Positions 25,011 to 33,286 of a DNA stretch of 64,000 bases are shown piece by piece (position 1 is the first letter of the stretch; the number at the start of each line of letters is the position of its first letter). The notes beneath the pieces were generated by a model. The model was given only the letters and a program-made list of their open reading frames with translations, did no database searches and was not told where the DNA came from. Source of the stretch: Bacteroidales bacterium UBA6397 (GTDB lineage Bacteria; Bacteroidota; Bacteroidia; Bacteroidales; UBA932); the NCBI GenBank assembly GCA_002439875.1, contig DJQB01000038.1:1-64000 (forward strand). Reading direction: 5' to 3'. Made by a program: the position numbers and the translations under genes.

Positions 25011-27230
25011 TCAGATTTCAGTTCTTACAACGCTTTTTATGCCGTCAATGGAGGCGAGCTTGCGGATCATCCTCTCCAGAATGGCCTTATCGTGGACGTA
25101 TAGGTCAATGTAGCCTGAAAAAACTCCTCCGTCAGTGCTCAGGCAGACCTTGCGCATGTTAACCCCCATAAGCAGGGATATGTAGCGGGAAATCTCGTTC
25201 AGGAGTCCGACCCTGTCCACCCCTCTGATTGAAAGACGGGCAAGGAATGATTGGCTTTCATCATCGTCCCATTGAGGGACAACCAGCCAGTCCCCATGCT
25301 TTGAGGCTATGCTGTCAGCGACAGGACATGATTTCTTATGCACTGTCACCGTGCCGTCAGGAGACTTGATTCCAATGACAGCATCACCAGGAATAGGTCT
25401 GCAGCAGGAAGCGATGACATATTCATTCTTATCCTTTTTGGCTATCTCCTTCTTTTTCCCGAACCATGGGAAAGACCACGAGTGACTCTTATCGGCCTTG
25501 CTGGTCGCAAGGACTTCCTGCAAGTCTCCGAGCCTGATGATTCCGAGCCCGATTCTGAAAAACATCTCTTCAGAATTGCCGCCAGGGATGGCGTAATGAT
25601 CCAGAAGAATCTCCATCGAGTCGTTGTTCATCCTATAGCCCAGCAACTCCAGTTGGTCGGAAAGCATCTTCTTTCCCACCTCGGATATTTCTTTCTTGCG
25701 GCTTTTGAAATAGTCGATGACAACATTACGGGCATGCCGTGTCTGAAGAAACTGAAGCCATTCACGCTTAGGTTGCTCGACCTCTGCGGTTATTATCTCT
25801 ACCTGGTCACCACTCCTGAGCACGTGCGACAGCGGTACAAGCTTCATGTTCACCTTGGCGGCGATGGCTTTGTTGCCAATCTCCGTATGGATGCTGTATG
25901 CAAAGTCCAAGGCGGTGGAACCCTTCTGGATGGATTTCTGGTCGCCTTTAGGAGTAAACACCGTAATCTCACTGCTGGTTAAATCGTTATGGATAATGTC
26001 CAACAGCTCCAAAGCATTTACATCCGGGTTGACCAAAATCTCCTTGACCTTGGCCAGCCACTTGTCCATCTCGCTGTCGTTCTCACTGATGTACCCTTCA
26101 CGCTTGTATGTCCAATGGGCAGCGATACCTTTTTCTGCGATGTCGTCCATCCTCTTTGAGCGGATCTGAACCTCAATCCAAATACCGGTGTCGCTCATCA
26201 GAGTGCAGTGCAGAGCCTCATAGCCGTTGCTCTTCGGATGCTTCACCCAATCTCGCACCCGGTCTGGCTTATAGCGGTATATTCCTGTGATTATTGAGAA
26301 AATATGGTAGCATTGGTCCCGCTCGCTTTCCTTTGTGTCAGCAGGAGGAGTAAAAACAATCCTAAGGGCATAAAGATCATAGATCTGATCGAAGGTGATG
26401 TTCTTCGTCTGCATCTTGTGCCAGACGGAGTATGGAGTCTTGACACGCTTGCGGATCTCGAAGTTGAATCCGGCCTTTTTCAAAGCCGTGTCAATAGGTG
26501 TTATGAAGTCATCTATCTGCTTATTCCTGTCGCTCAGATTGCTGTTGATCAATCCCGTGATCTCCTTGTAGGCGTCAGGTTCCTTGTATTTCAGCCAAAT
26601 GTTCTCCATCTCAGACTTGATCTCATAAAGACCAAGACGATGGGCAAGCGGGATGAATATGAACATAGTCTCGCTCAAAATCTTATCCCTCTTGTATTCA
26701 GGCATGTACTCGATTGTCCTGCAGTTGTGCAGACGATCGGCGAGCTTAATCAGCACGACCCTCACGTCATCGTTTAGGGTCAACAGAATCCTCTTGAAAT
26801 TCTCGGCCTGCAGACTCTTGGTGTCGGAATCGTTCAGTTTTTTGCTCCGGTCCTCATTGTCAAGAACATTCTTGATCTTGGTAAGCCCGTCCACAAGACT
26901 GGCGATCTTGTCACCGAAAAGGTTGCGGATGTCATCGACCGTGTAGTCCGTGTCCTCCACGACATCATGGAGCAGGGCCGCGGCGATTGACTTGTAGCCA
27001 AGTCCTATGTCGCTGACAACAATCTTAGCCACCTCAATGGGATGGATAATGTAGGGGTCTCCAGAGCGCCTGCGTACGTTCTTGTGGGCTTCGTTCGCAA
27101 AATCAAAGGCTTTCTGAACGACATCCAACTCCTGTTGGTTCGCGCATCGTTTTTCCGCGGCAGCTTTCAGCTGGGCGTAACTCTGCCGGATAAGTTCGTA
27201 GTCCTGTTCTGTAAATTGTGAGAAACTCAT
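25011..27230 (-). CDS. Bifunctional (p)ppGpp synthetase/hydrolase, RelA/SpoT family
   Basis: Stringent-response enzyme of 739 residues. The N-terminal HD hydrolase looks intact (His63, then HD at 88-89 in LLHDVVEDT, and the KLADRLHN motif). The synthetase domain follows, with SNGYEALHCTLM and EVQIRSKRMDDIAEKGIAAHW. A TGS domain (about 400-460, VFTPKGD...AYSIHTEIG) and a C-terminal ACT domain (last 75 residues) complete it. Both activities are therefore expected. It is co-transcribed with ligA and brkB; its ATG overlaps the brkB stop by 4 bases. Confidence 0.94.
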   Translation of the reverse strand: MSFSQFTEQDYELIRQSYAQLKAAAEKRCANQQELDVVQKAFDFANEAHKNVRRRSGDPYIIHPIEVAKIVVSDIGLGYKSIAAALLHDVVEDTDYTVDDIRNLFGDKIASLVDGLTKIKNVLDNEDRSKKLNDSDTKSLQAENFKRILLTLNDDVRVVLIKLADRLHNCRTIEYMPEYKRDKILSETMFIFIPLAHRLGLYEIKSEMENIWLKYKEPDAYKEITGLINSNLSDRNKQIDDFITPIDTALKKAGFNFEIRKRVKTPYSVWHKMQTKNITFDQIYDLYALRIVFTPPADTKESERDQCYHIFSIITGIYRYKPDRVRDWVKHPKSNGYEALHCTLMSDTGIWIEVQIRSKRMDDIAEKGIAAHWTYKREGYISENDSEMDKWLAKVKEILVNPDVNALELLDIIHNDLTSSEITVFTPKGDQKSIQKGSTALDFAYSIHTEIGNKAIAAKVNMKLVPLSHVLRSGDQVEIITAEVEQPKREWLQFLQTRHARNVVIDYFKSRKKEISEVGKKMLSDQLELLGYRMNNDSMEILLDHYAIPGGNSEEMFFRIGLGIIRLGDLQEVLATSKADKSHSWSFPWFGKKKEIAKKDKNEYVIASCCRPIPGDAVIGIKSPDGTVTVHKKSCPVADSIASKHGDWLVVPQWDDDESQSFLARLSIRGVDRVGLLNEISRYISLLMGVNMRKVCLSTDGGVFSGYIDLYVHDKAILERMIRKLASIDGIKSVVRTEI

Positions 27231-28177
27231 ACTTCCACCAGTTCTTTTTCAGGTTTCGTTTCCGTTTCGGAATGGCACAGGCCTTCATCCTCCAATGTCT
27301 GGAATGAACATGAAAACTGCGCTCCGTACATTATTATAAGCCATCCAAACCTCATCCAAACCATGAACAGGGGTATGGCTGCGATTGTTCCGTAGACCGC
27401 ATTGAGACGCATCACAAACACCTGGGTCTCAAGGTAAAGGTACTGCAGTGCCGTGAACGCCACTCCAGCTATGACAGCGGCCTTGAAGGCATTGGAATAT
27501 CTCACATCCACCGCAGGAATATACTTGTACATGGCTGAGAATATCAAAGTGGCCACTACACCTGTTAAGCCCCAGCCAAGAAAGGACTTGATCGAGGCGG
27601 TGGCACCGATCCAGTTTGGAATCAGATCCAGAACGTGCGAGTACACAATCGTTCCGGAATATAGTATCAGAACCACGAACGGTGTCAGGAAGAGCAGGAC
27701 AAGATCAAAGCCGAAACTTTTGAAGAACGACCTTTTCCGCACTTTCCACACATTGTTGAACACTGTCTCCACCCGCATCATCATCCAGATGACGAGCCAG
27801 ACAAAAGCCATGGCACTGACAAGGCCAAACACCCCGTTGGTGGCGGATGACAGGATTTTGTCAGCCGAATTGAGGATGGTTTTGATGATACCTTGATCGA
27901 CATTTGCCGAATAGAGCAAGGCCTTCAGTTTTCCGGCTAGGCCGAAACCGTTGGTAACGGCGAAAGCCACGGCGATGAAAGGCACGAAAGCCATAGTGCA
28001 GAAATAGCTGAGGGCGACAGTCTGGAACCCGATCGTACGGTCAGCGAAATCCTTGAATGTCTTGGAAACCACGCGGCTGATGTTGACAAAGAGCGCCTTG
28101 GCCTTGGACATCCCAGCCACTTCCATTGCCCAGATGTCCTCTCTGAAGAACTTTACAATCCTTCTGAACCAATGCAT
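27227..28177 (-). CDS. YihY/BrkB family membrane protein
   Basis: Inner-membrane protein of 316 residues from this start, with about six hydrophobic segments and the family pattern RTIGFQTVALSYFCTMAFVP near the start and VWMRFGWLIIMYGAQFS near the end. The family was once called ribonuclease BN in error; its function is still unclear, with proposals including transport. Earlier in-frame starts exist at 28204 (ATG) and 28213 (TTG). I prefer ATG 28177 because MHWFRRIVKFFREDIW resembles the usual family N-terminus. It lies between ligA and spoT in a tightly packed operon. Confidence 0.85.
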   Translation of the reverse strand: MHWFRRIVKFFREDIWAMEVAGMSKAKALFVNISRVVSKTFKDFADRTIGFQTVALSYFCTMAFVPFIAVAFAVTNGFGLAGKLKALLYSANVDQGIIKTILNSADKILSSATNGVFGLVSAMAFVWLVIWMMMRVETVFNNVWKVRKRSFFKSFGFDLVLLFLTPFVVLILYSGTIVYSHVLDLIPNWIGATASIKSFLGWGLTGVVATLIFSAMYKYIPAVDVRYSNAFKAAVIAGVAFTALQYLYLETQVFVMRLNAVYGTIAAIPLFMVWMRFGWLIIMYGAQFSCSFQTLEDEGLCHSETETKPEKELVEV

Positions 28178-28209
28178 GCAATTATTAGCCGAGATCCTAA
28201 GCATAGCCG

Positions 28210-30312
28210 TCAAAACAAACCTAAGAATAAATCCGGATCCGCATTAGAAGACCGCACACCGGCGGCCGTCCTTGCCACGGACGGGAGCATATTCATAAAT
28301 TCCTCCTCACTTATGATTTTTACCCCAAGCCCTTCGGCCTTCTTCATTTTTTCAGGTCCTGGCTTGCTCCCTGCCAAAAGAAATGATGTCTTGCCACTGA
28401 CTGATGAACTGTTCTTGCCTCCGTTAGCCTCGATCATCCGCTTCATCTCGTCCCTGGAGACGCTGAAATTGCCGGAGATCACGATCGTCTTTCCCGCCAA
28501 AGCGTCTGATTCCGCAGCCTTGGACTCAATTGAAAACCGGATTCCGGCCGCCTTGAGCCTTTCAATGTCTGCCAGATGTCCGGGATTACGGAAATATTCG
28601 AATACACTATCAGCTATCACCTCTCCGACATCCTGAACCTCAAGTAATTGATCCTTAGTGGCCGTGGCTATGGCATCAATGTTGCCGAAATGGCACGCGA
28701 TCTCCTTTGCCGTTGTCTCTCCTACATAGCGGATTCCAAGGGCGAACAGCACGTGGTCGAATGTCACCTTTTTTGATGCCTCGAGACTGTCCAGAAATCT
28801 CTGCGCCGAGCGCTCCTTCCATCCGTCAAGCATAAGCAACTGGCCTTTGGTCAACGAATAAAAGTCTGCCGGAGTCCTGACAAGCCCGAGGTTGTACATC
28901 TGCTCGATCGTCGCGTCCCCGGCAAGCACATTCATCGCCTTGCGGCTTAGAAAATGAACCAGCTTGCCTTTTATCTGGGTAGGGCAACCGTCGGTGTTGG
29001 GACAGAACCACTTGGCCTCGTCTTCTTCCTTGACCAACGCTGTCCCGCAGTCCGGACAGACATCCGGAAACACCGGCCTGGCAGCGTCCGACGGCCTTTG
29101 GGAAAGGTCCACATCGATGATTTTAGGAATGATCTCGCCGCCCTTTACGACAGTCACCGTGTCACCTACCCGGATGTCCATCTGCGAGATAAAGTCTTGA
29201 TTGTTAAGCGTGGCCCTTTTGACAACCGTTCCGGCCAACTGGACAGGCATCAGATTGGCGACAGGGGTGACGGCTCCTGTGCGGCCGACCTGATAAGTGA
29301 TGGAAAGCAGTTTAGTGTGCGCCTCCTCTGCCTGAAATTTGAAAGCGACCGCCCAACGCGGAGACTTGGCTGTATATCCAAGCGCGCTCTGATAAGCCAA
29401 CTCATTGATTTTAATCACAATTCCATCAGTGGCATACGGCAGGAACTTCCTTTCAGTGTCCCAGTAATGGATGTATTCCTCAATCTCGCTGATTCCACGT
29501 ACGACTCTTCTCTTGTCGGAGACCGGCAGCCCCCATGAGGCGGCGGCGTTCAGCGCTTCGTCATGCGTCGCAAACGAAACGCTTTGACTCGGGATATGGT
29601 AGAGTGTGCACATAAGCCCTCTCTTGGCGACCTCCAATGGATCAAGTAGTTTAAGCGAGCCAGAAGCCGCGTTCCTAGGGTTGGCGAAAGGAGGATCCTC
29701 ATTGTCTTCACGCTCTTTGTTCAACCTGTCAAAAGACTCGTACGGCATCAAGACCTCACCACGTATCTCGAATTCCTCCGGCCATCCGGTCCCTTTCAAT
29801 TTTTGGGGAATATCACTGATCTTCAGAGCGTTCGCCGTCACATCATCCCCGACGACACCGTCACCTCTTGTCAAAGCCCTGAACAGTTTGCCGTTCTTGT
29901 AAGTCAAGCATATAGCCGTTCCGTCAAACTTCAGTTCGCATGAATATGTGAACCTCACATCTCCCAGGTCCTTTTCGGCACGGCGCACGAAGTCCTCTAT
30001 CTCTCCGATGTTGTAGGTGTTGGCCAAGGAGAGCATCGGGTACTTGTGCGGGTAATGTGCGAATTCCTTACGGACAGCTGGTTCGGCGTTAACTCCCATG
30101 CTCTTGTCAAGGTCACTGCCGACCTTCTGGGTAGGGGAGTCAGCAGTCAAGAGGTCTGGATATTCCTTCTCCAGATTCTCTAGCTCACGCATCAGACTGT
30201 CATACTCGAAATCGCTCATCGTCGGAGCGTTGTCCACATAGTACCGTCTGCTGTTCTCCCGGAGGGTCTTCCGTAGTTCCTTGACACGTATTATGGCCTG
30301 CTCGTGATTCAT
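28210..30312 (-). CDS. ligA: NAD-dependent DNA ligase LigA
   Basis: Seals nicks during replication and repair. A full-length 700-residue protein: Ia domain with YYVDNAP (NAD binding), adenylation domain with the catalytic Lys in CELKFDG, OB fold, a four-Cys zinc finger (CPDCG...CPNTDGC), helix-hairpin-helix repeats and a C-terminal BRCT domain (about 605-680, GKTIVISGNFSVSRDEMKRM). ATG 30312 is chosen over an upstream frame start at 30342, which would lie on the promoter. It heads the operon running to ispG. Confidence 0.96.
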   Translation of the reverse strand: MNHEQAIIRVKELRKTLRENSRRYYVDNAPTMSDFEYDSLMRELENLEKEYPDLLTADSPTQKVGSDLDKSMGVNAEPAVRKEFAHYPHKYPMLSLANTYNIGEIEDFVRRAEKDLGDVRFTYSCELKFDGTAICLTYKNGKLFRALTRGDGVVGDDVTANALKISDIPQKLKGTGWPEEFEIRGEVLMPYESFDRLNKEREDNEDPPFANPRNAASGSLKLLDPLEVAKRGLMCTLYHIPSQSVSFATHDEALNAAASWGLPVSDKRRVVRGISEIEEYIHYWDTERKFLPYATDGIVIKINELAYQSALGYTAKSPRWAVAFKFQAEEAHTKLLSITYQVGRTGAVTPVANLMPVQLAGTVVKRATLNNQDFISQMDIRVGDTVTVVKGGEIIPKIIDVDLSQRPSDAARPVFPDVCPDCGTALVKEEDEAKWFCPNTDGCPTQIKGKLVHFLSRKAMNVLAGDATIEQMYNLGLVRTPADFYSLTKGQLLMLDGWKERSAQRFLDSLEASKKVTFDHVLFALGIRYVGETTAKEIACHFGNIDAIATATKDQLLEVQDVGEVIADSVFEYFRNPGHLADIERLKAAGIRFSIESKAAESDALAGKTIVISGNFSVSRDEMKRMIEANGGKNSSSVSGKTSFLLAGSKPGPEKMKKAEGLGVKIISEEEFMNMLPSVARTAAGVRSSNADPDLFLGLF

Positions 30313-30339
30313 ATCAGCATAAAAAACTTCTAAAGAATA

Positions 30340-30374
30340 CAAATTTAACGAAAAATGTCGGGTTTCCGCTCAAA
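30340..30374 (-). promoter_or_regulatory. ligA operon promoter
   Basis: Minus-strand TTTG (30374-30371), 23 bases, TAAATTTG (30347-30340). Transcription would start near 30333, about 20 nt before the ligA ATG. Confidence 0.5.
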
Positions 30375-30414
30375 ACAACCAAGAAGTTGGCCGAATTTTC
30401 ACCTTGAACTACTT

Positions 30415-30445
30415 TTTGAAAAATTAAAACTGTTTCTTAAATTTG
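30415..30445 (+). promoter_or_regulatory. Phosphofructokinase promoter
   Basis: TTTG (30415-30418), 19 bases, TAAATTTG (30438-30445): a textbook Bacteroidota promoter, with transcription expected near 30452, some 36 nt before the ATG. Confidence 0.65.
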
Positions 30446-30487
30446 CGCCTGGTTTTACGAACATACAAATTTCTAAATCATTCGTAT

Positions 30488-31717
30488 ATGAAAGATTCAA
30501 TCATCATTCTGTGCGGCGGCGGCCCTGCACCGGGAATGAACACCGTCGTGTTCTCAGTCGCCAAGACTTTCCTTTCAAACGGCTACAGGGTCATAGGACT
30601 TCACGAAGGCTACACCGGACTCTTCCGCAAGGAGGCCCGCACCGAAGACATCGATTTCTTCAAGGCTGACGCTTACTTCAACAGAGGTGGCTCTTACCTT
30701 CAGATGAGCCGATTCAAGCCGACCAACGAGGATTTCGAGCAGAATTTCAACCTTGCCCTCTTCCAGGACAACAACGTGAAGCTTCTCGTGACCGTTGGCG
30801 GTGACGACACAGCCTCCACGGCCAACCGAATCGCAAAGTTCCTTGAGGCCAAGAACTATCCGATCCACAACATCCACGTTCCTAAAACGATCGATGACGA
30901 CCTTCCTTTGCCTCACAACGCCCCTACCTTCGGATTTAATTCCGCGAAAGACGAAGGAGCGCACATCGCACGCACCGTCTATGAAGATGCACGCACATCA
31001 GGCAACTGGCTTCTCATCTCCGCTATGGGACGAAGCGCCGGCCACCTTGCCCTCGGAATCGGCGAGGCTACCCACTGCCCGATGACCATCATCCCTGAGA
31101 TGTTCAACAAAACCACGATCACAGTTGACAAGATCATCAAGCTCACCCTTTCCGCAATCATCAAGAGAAAGCTTCTCGGCATCCCTTACGGAACGGTCGT
31201 GGTTGCTGAAGGTGTCTTCCACGACCTTGAGCCAGAGGACATCAAGGCCACCGGTGTACACATGACCTACGATGAGCACGGACACCCTGAGCTCGGCAAG
31301 ATCTCCAAGGCTGTCCTCTTCAACGACATCCTTGAGAAGGAGTTCAAGAAGATCGGCATGAAGGTGAAGACCCGTCCTGTTGAGATTGGTTATGATGTAC
31401 GCTGCCAGGATCCTGTAGCTTACGACCTCTCTTACTGCACAGAGCTTGCCCTCGGAGTTTACGAGCTCTTCTCAAAGGGAGAGACCGGATGTATGGTCTA
31501 TGTGGACGAGAACGGCAACGCTCAGCCTCTTTACCTGAAGGATCTCCAGAACGCAGAGGGTAAGATTCCTCCTCGCCGCGTGGACATCGAAGGCGGAATC
31601 GCCCGCAACTACTACGGACACATCTGCCACTACATCACTCCTGCCGACTACGAGTCCGCGAAGGCTTACGTCGCGAATCCAGAGGAGTACGACTTCAAGA
31701 AAATCCTTAATTGGTAA
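30488..31717 (+). CDS. 6-phosphofructokinase, predicted pyrophosphate-dependent
   Basis: A group II phosphofructokinase of 409 residues. The phosphoryl-donor site reads GGDDT (104-108) instead of the GGDGS of ATP enzymes, and the catalytic loop reads PKTIDDD (132-138) with the Lys seen in PPi enzymes. Both substitutions are established marks of pyrophosphate use, which would make the glycolytic step reversible. ATG 30488 is preferred to the in-frame start at 30443, which overlaps the -7 box. It has an unusually even, C-rich synonymous codon choice, as in a highly expressed gene. It is convergent with the GH13 gene. Confidence 0.93.
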   Translation: MKDSIIILCGGGPAPGMNTVVFSVAKTFLSNGYRVIGLHEGYTGLFRKEARTEDIDFFKADAYFNRGGSYLQMSRFKPTNEDFEQNFNLALFQDNNVKLLVTVGGDDTASTANRIAKFLEAKNYPIHNIHVPKTIDDDLPLPHNAPTFGFNSAKDEGAHIARTVYEDARTSGNWLLISAMGRSAGHLALGIGEATHCPMTIIPEMFNKTTITVDKIIKLTLSAIIKRKLLGIPYGTVVVAEGVFHDLEPEDIKATGVHMTYDEHGHPELGKISKAVLFNDILEKEFKKIGMKVKTRPVEIGYDVRCQDPVAYDLSYCTELALGVYELFSKGETGCMVYVDENGNAQPLYLKDLQNAEGKIPPRRVDIEGGIARNYYGHICHYITPADYESAKAYVANPEEYDFKKILNW

Positions 31718-31729
31718 TGGTTGAATATG

Positions 31730-31753
31730 TAAGGCTCAGTTAATTGAGCCTTA
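31730..31753. terminator. Hairpin between convergent pfk and GH13 genes
   Basis: TAAGGCTCA (31730-31738) pairs perfectly with TGAGCCTTA (31745-31753), with a 6-nt loop. It covers the GH13 stop codon. T-tracts are weak, so it may serve RNA 3' end protection as much as termination. Confidence 0.4.
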
Positions 31754-33284
31754 ACATCAAACAATCATCCAATGATACTTCAACCTCGATTCGGGTTTCC
31801 GGGTCGAGGTTTTTTATGCCGAGAAATCCGATGGCTTCTTTGGGGATCCGGATGGATAGTTTTTCGTGCGGGACGCACTTCGACTCTCCACCAGCGAAAT
31901 CACAGACGAACAGCCAAGTCTCGGAGTCATCACCGCGAAGGAACGCGAAATGCCTGTCAGGGTCGAAGCCCGGCGAGTTATAGTTGCAATAGCAAAGGTC
32001 GAAGGTCATTCCGGAAGCCACCGCCGGGACAGACACAGCAATATTCAAAAACCTCCTCCACTTTTCAAGAAGCACTGTCTCATCAGAAGTAAGTCCCTCA
32101 TTTTTATGAATATATTCAATCAGTCTTCCGATTGACGGAATCCTCCACCAATCGAATATGGTTGTCCTGCCGTCACGGCCACTGAACCCCTCCGCATCCA
32201 TTCCGCGCTCACCGATCTCCTCCCCAAAATAAACCATGTACGGGGCAGTGTTCAAGAATATACCCGCACCCAGCGCCGCGAAAGTCCTTCGGGCGTCTCG
32301 ACCGAAGAAATCCGAGGCGAAACGCTGCTCGTCATGATTCTCCAGAAAGTTCAACATCCTCGGCTGCAAATCACCCAGAGACTGCCAGTTCCAAGTCATG
32401 CTTTTGGCCGTGCCGTGGCCTTCCACTACAGACCTGACGGAATCATAAAATCCAGATTTGTCATACAGGAAATCAAAGCCAACTTCGCGTGTGTATTTGA
32501 CATACAGTTCTTTTTGATAAACTTCAGCTATAAATATCATTCCGGGAAATTCACTTTTCACCTTTTGAATAAGCCACTTAAAAAACTGCCATGGCACCAT
32601 CTCGACCATGTCACAGCGGAATCCGTCCACGCCTTTTCCGCACCAGAAGCGGACAATCTCGTACATCTTGTCCCACGTTGATGTGTGGAAATCGCAGTAA
32701 TTCAGCCGGATTGTCTCATACCAATCGTTGACGGACGGGGAAGGGGAGAAACAGTTCCCCGAAGCCTTCGCCGGATTCTCGTAGTAGGTCTGAACGTCAA
32801 ATGGAAGCCTAAGGGCTTGACCAGGATAGTAATAGAAATCATTCTCAGGTCTCCAATGGACAGTCGGATCGTCACCTGCACCTAACGGCTTTATCTCGGG
32901 ATATGCAAGACCTACCTTGCCGTAATCCCGGGACACGTGGTTTGGAACGAAATCGATGATGACCTTAAGCCCGGCATCGTGGCTCCGCTTCAACAAAGCC
33001 TCAAACTCTTGCATTCTTTCACACGTATTGTCAGCGAGATATGGATTGACATCGTAATAATCTGTGATTGCATACGGAGATCCAGCGGCTCCTTTGACAA
33101 TCTGACTGTCAGAGGCAGGACAGCCTTCGGCCGAGGTCGTTGTGGCGTGCCGGATCACCCCTGTGTACCAAACGTGGCTGACTCCCAGTGATTTGAAATA
33201 CGACATTGTCTCGGAATCAAACTCCGAAAACTTTCCTTTTCCCCATAACCTCGGGAGAACCTGATAGATGATCATTTTGCCCAT
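31740..33284 (-). CDS. GH13 family alpha-amylase-like glycosidase
   Basis: A 514-residue (beta/alpha)8 glycosidase acting on alpha-glucans. The catalytic triad sites are visible: Asp in GFRCDMVEM, Glu in IFIAEVY, Asp in NFLENHDEQR. The substrate-binding region I reads IIDFVPNH. No signal peptide is present, so it should be cytosolic and act on glycogen or imported maltodextrin. It begins two bases after the stop of the receiver/ATP-grasp protein, so the two are co-expressed and perhaps functionally tied. The exact specificity (amylase, maltogenic, trehalose-forming) cannot be read. Confidence 0.88.
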   Translation of the reverse strand: MGKMIIYQVLPRLWGKGKFSEFDSETMSYFKSLGVSHVWYTGVIRHATTTSAEGCPASDSQIVKGAAGSPYAITDYYDVNPYLADNTCERMQEFEALLKRSHDAGLKVIIDFVPNHVSRDYGKVGLAYPEIKPLGAGDDPTVHWRPENDFYYYPGQALRLPFDVQTYYENPAKASGNCFSPSPSVNDWYETIRLNYCDFHTSTWDKMYEIVRFWCGKGVDGFRCDMVEMVPWQFFKWLIQKVKSEFPGMIFIAEVYQKELYVKYTREVGFDFLYDKSGFYDSVRSVVEGHGTAKSMTWNWQSLGDLQPRMLNFLENHDEQRFASDFFGRDARRTFAALGAGIFLNTAPYMVYFGEEIGERGMDAEGFSGRDGRTTIFDWWRIPSIGRLIEYIHKNEGLTSDETVLLEKWRRFLNIAVSVPAVASGMTFDLCYCNYNSPGFDPDRHFAFLRGDDSETWLFVCDFAGGESKCVPHEKLSIRIPKEAIGFLGIKNLDPETRIEVEVSLDDCLMLRLN

Positions 33285-33286
33285 AA

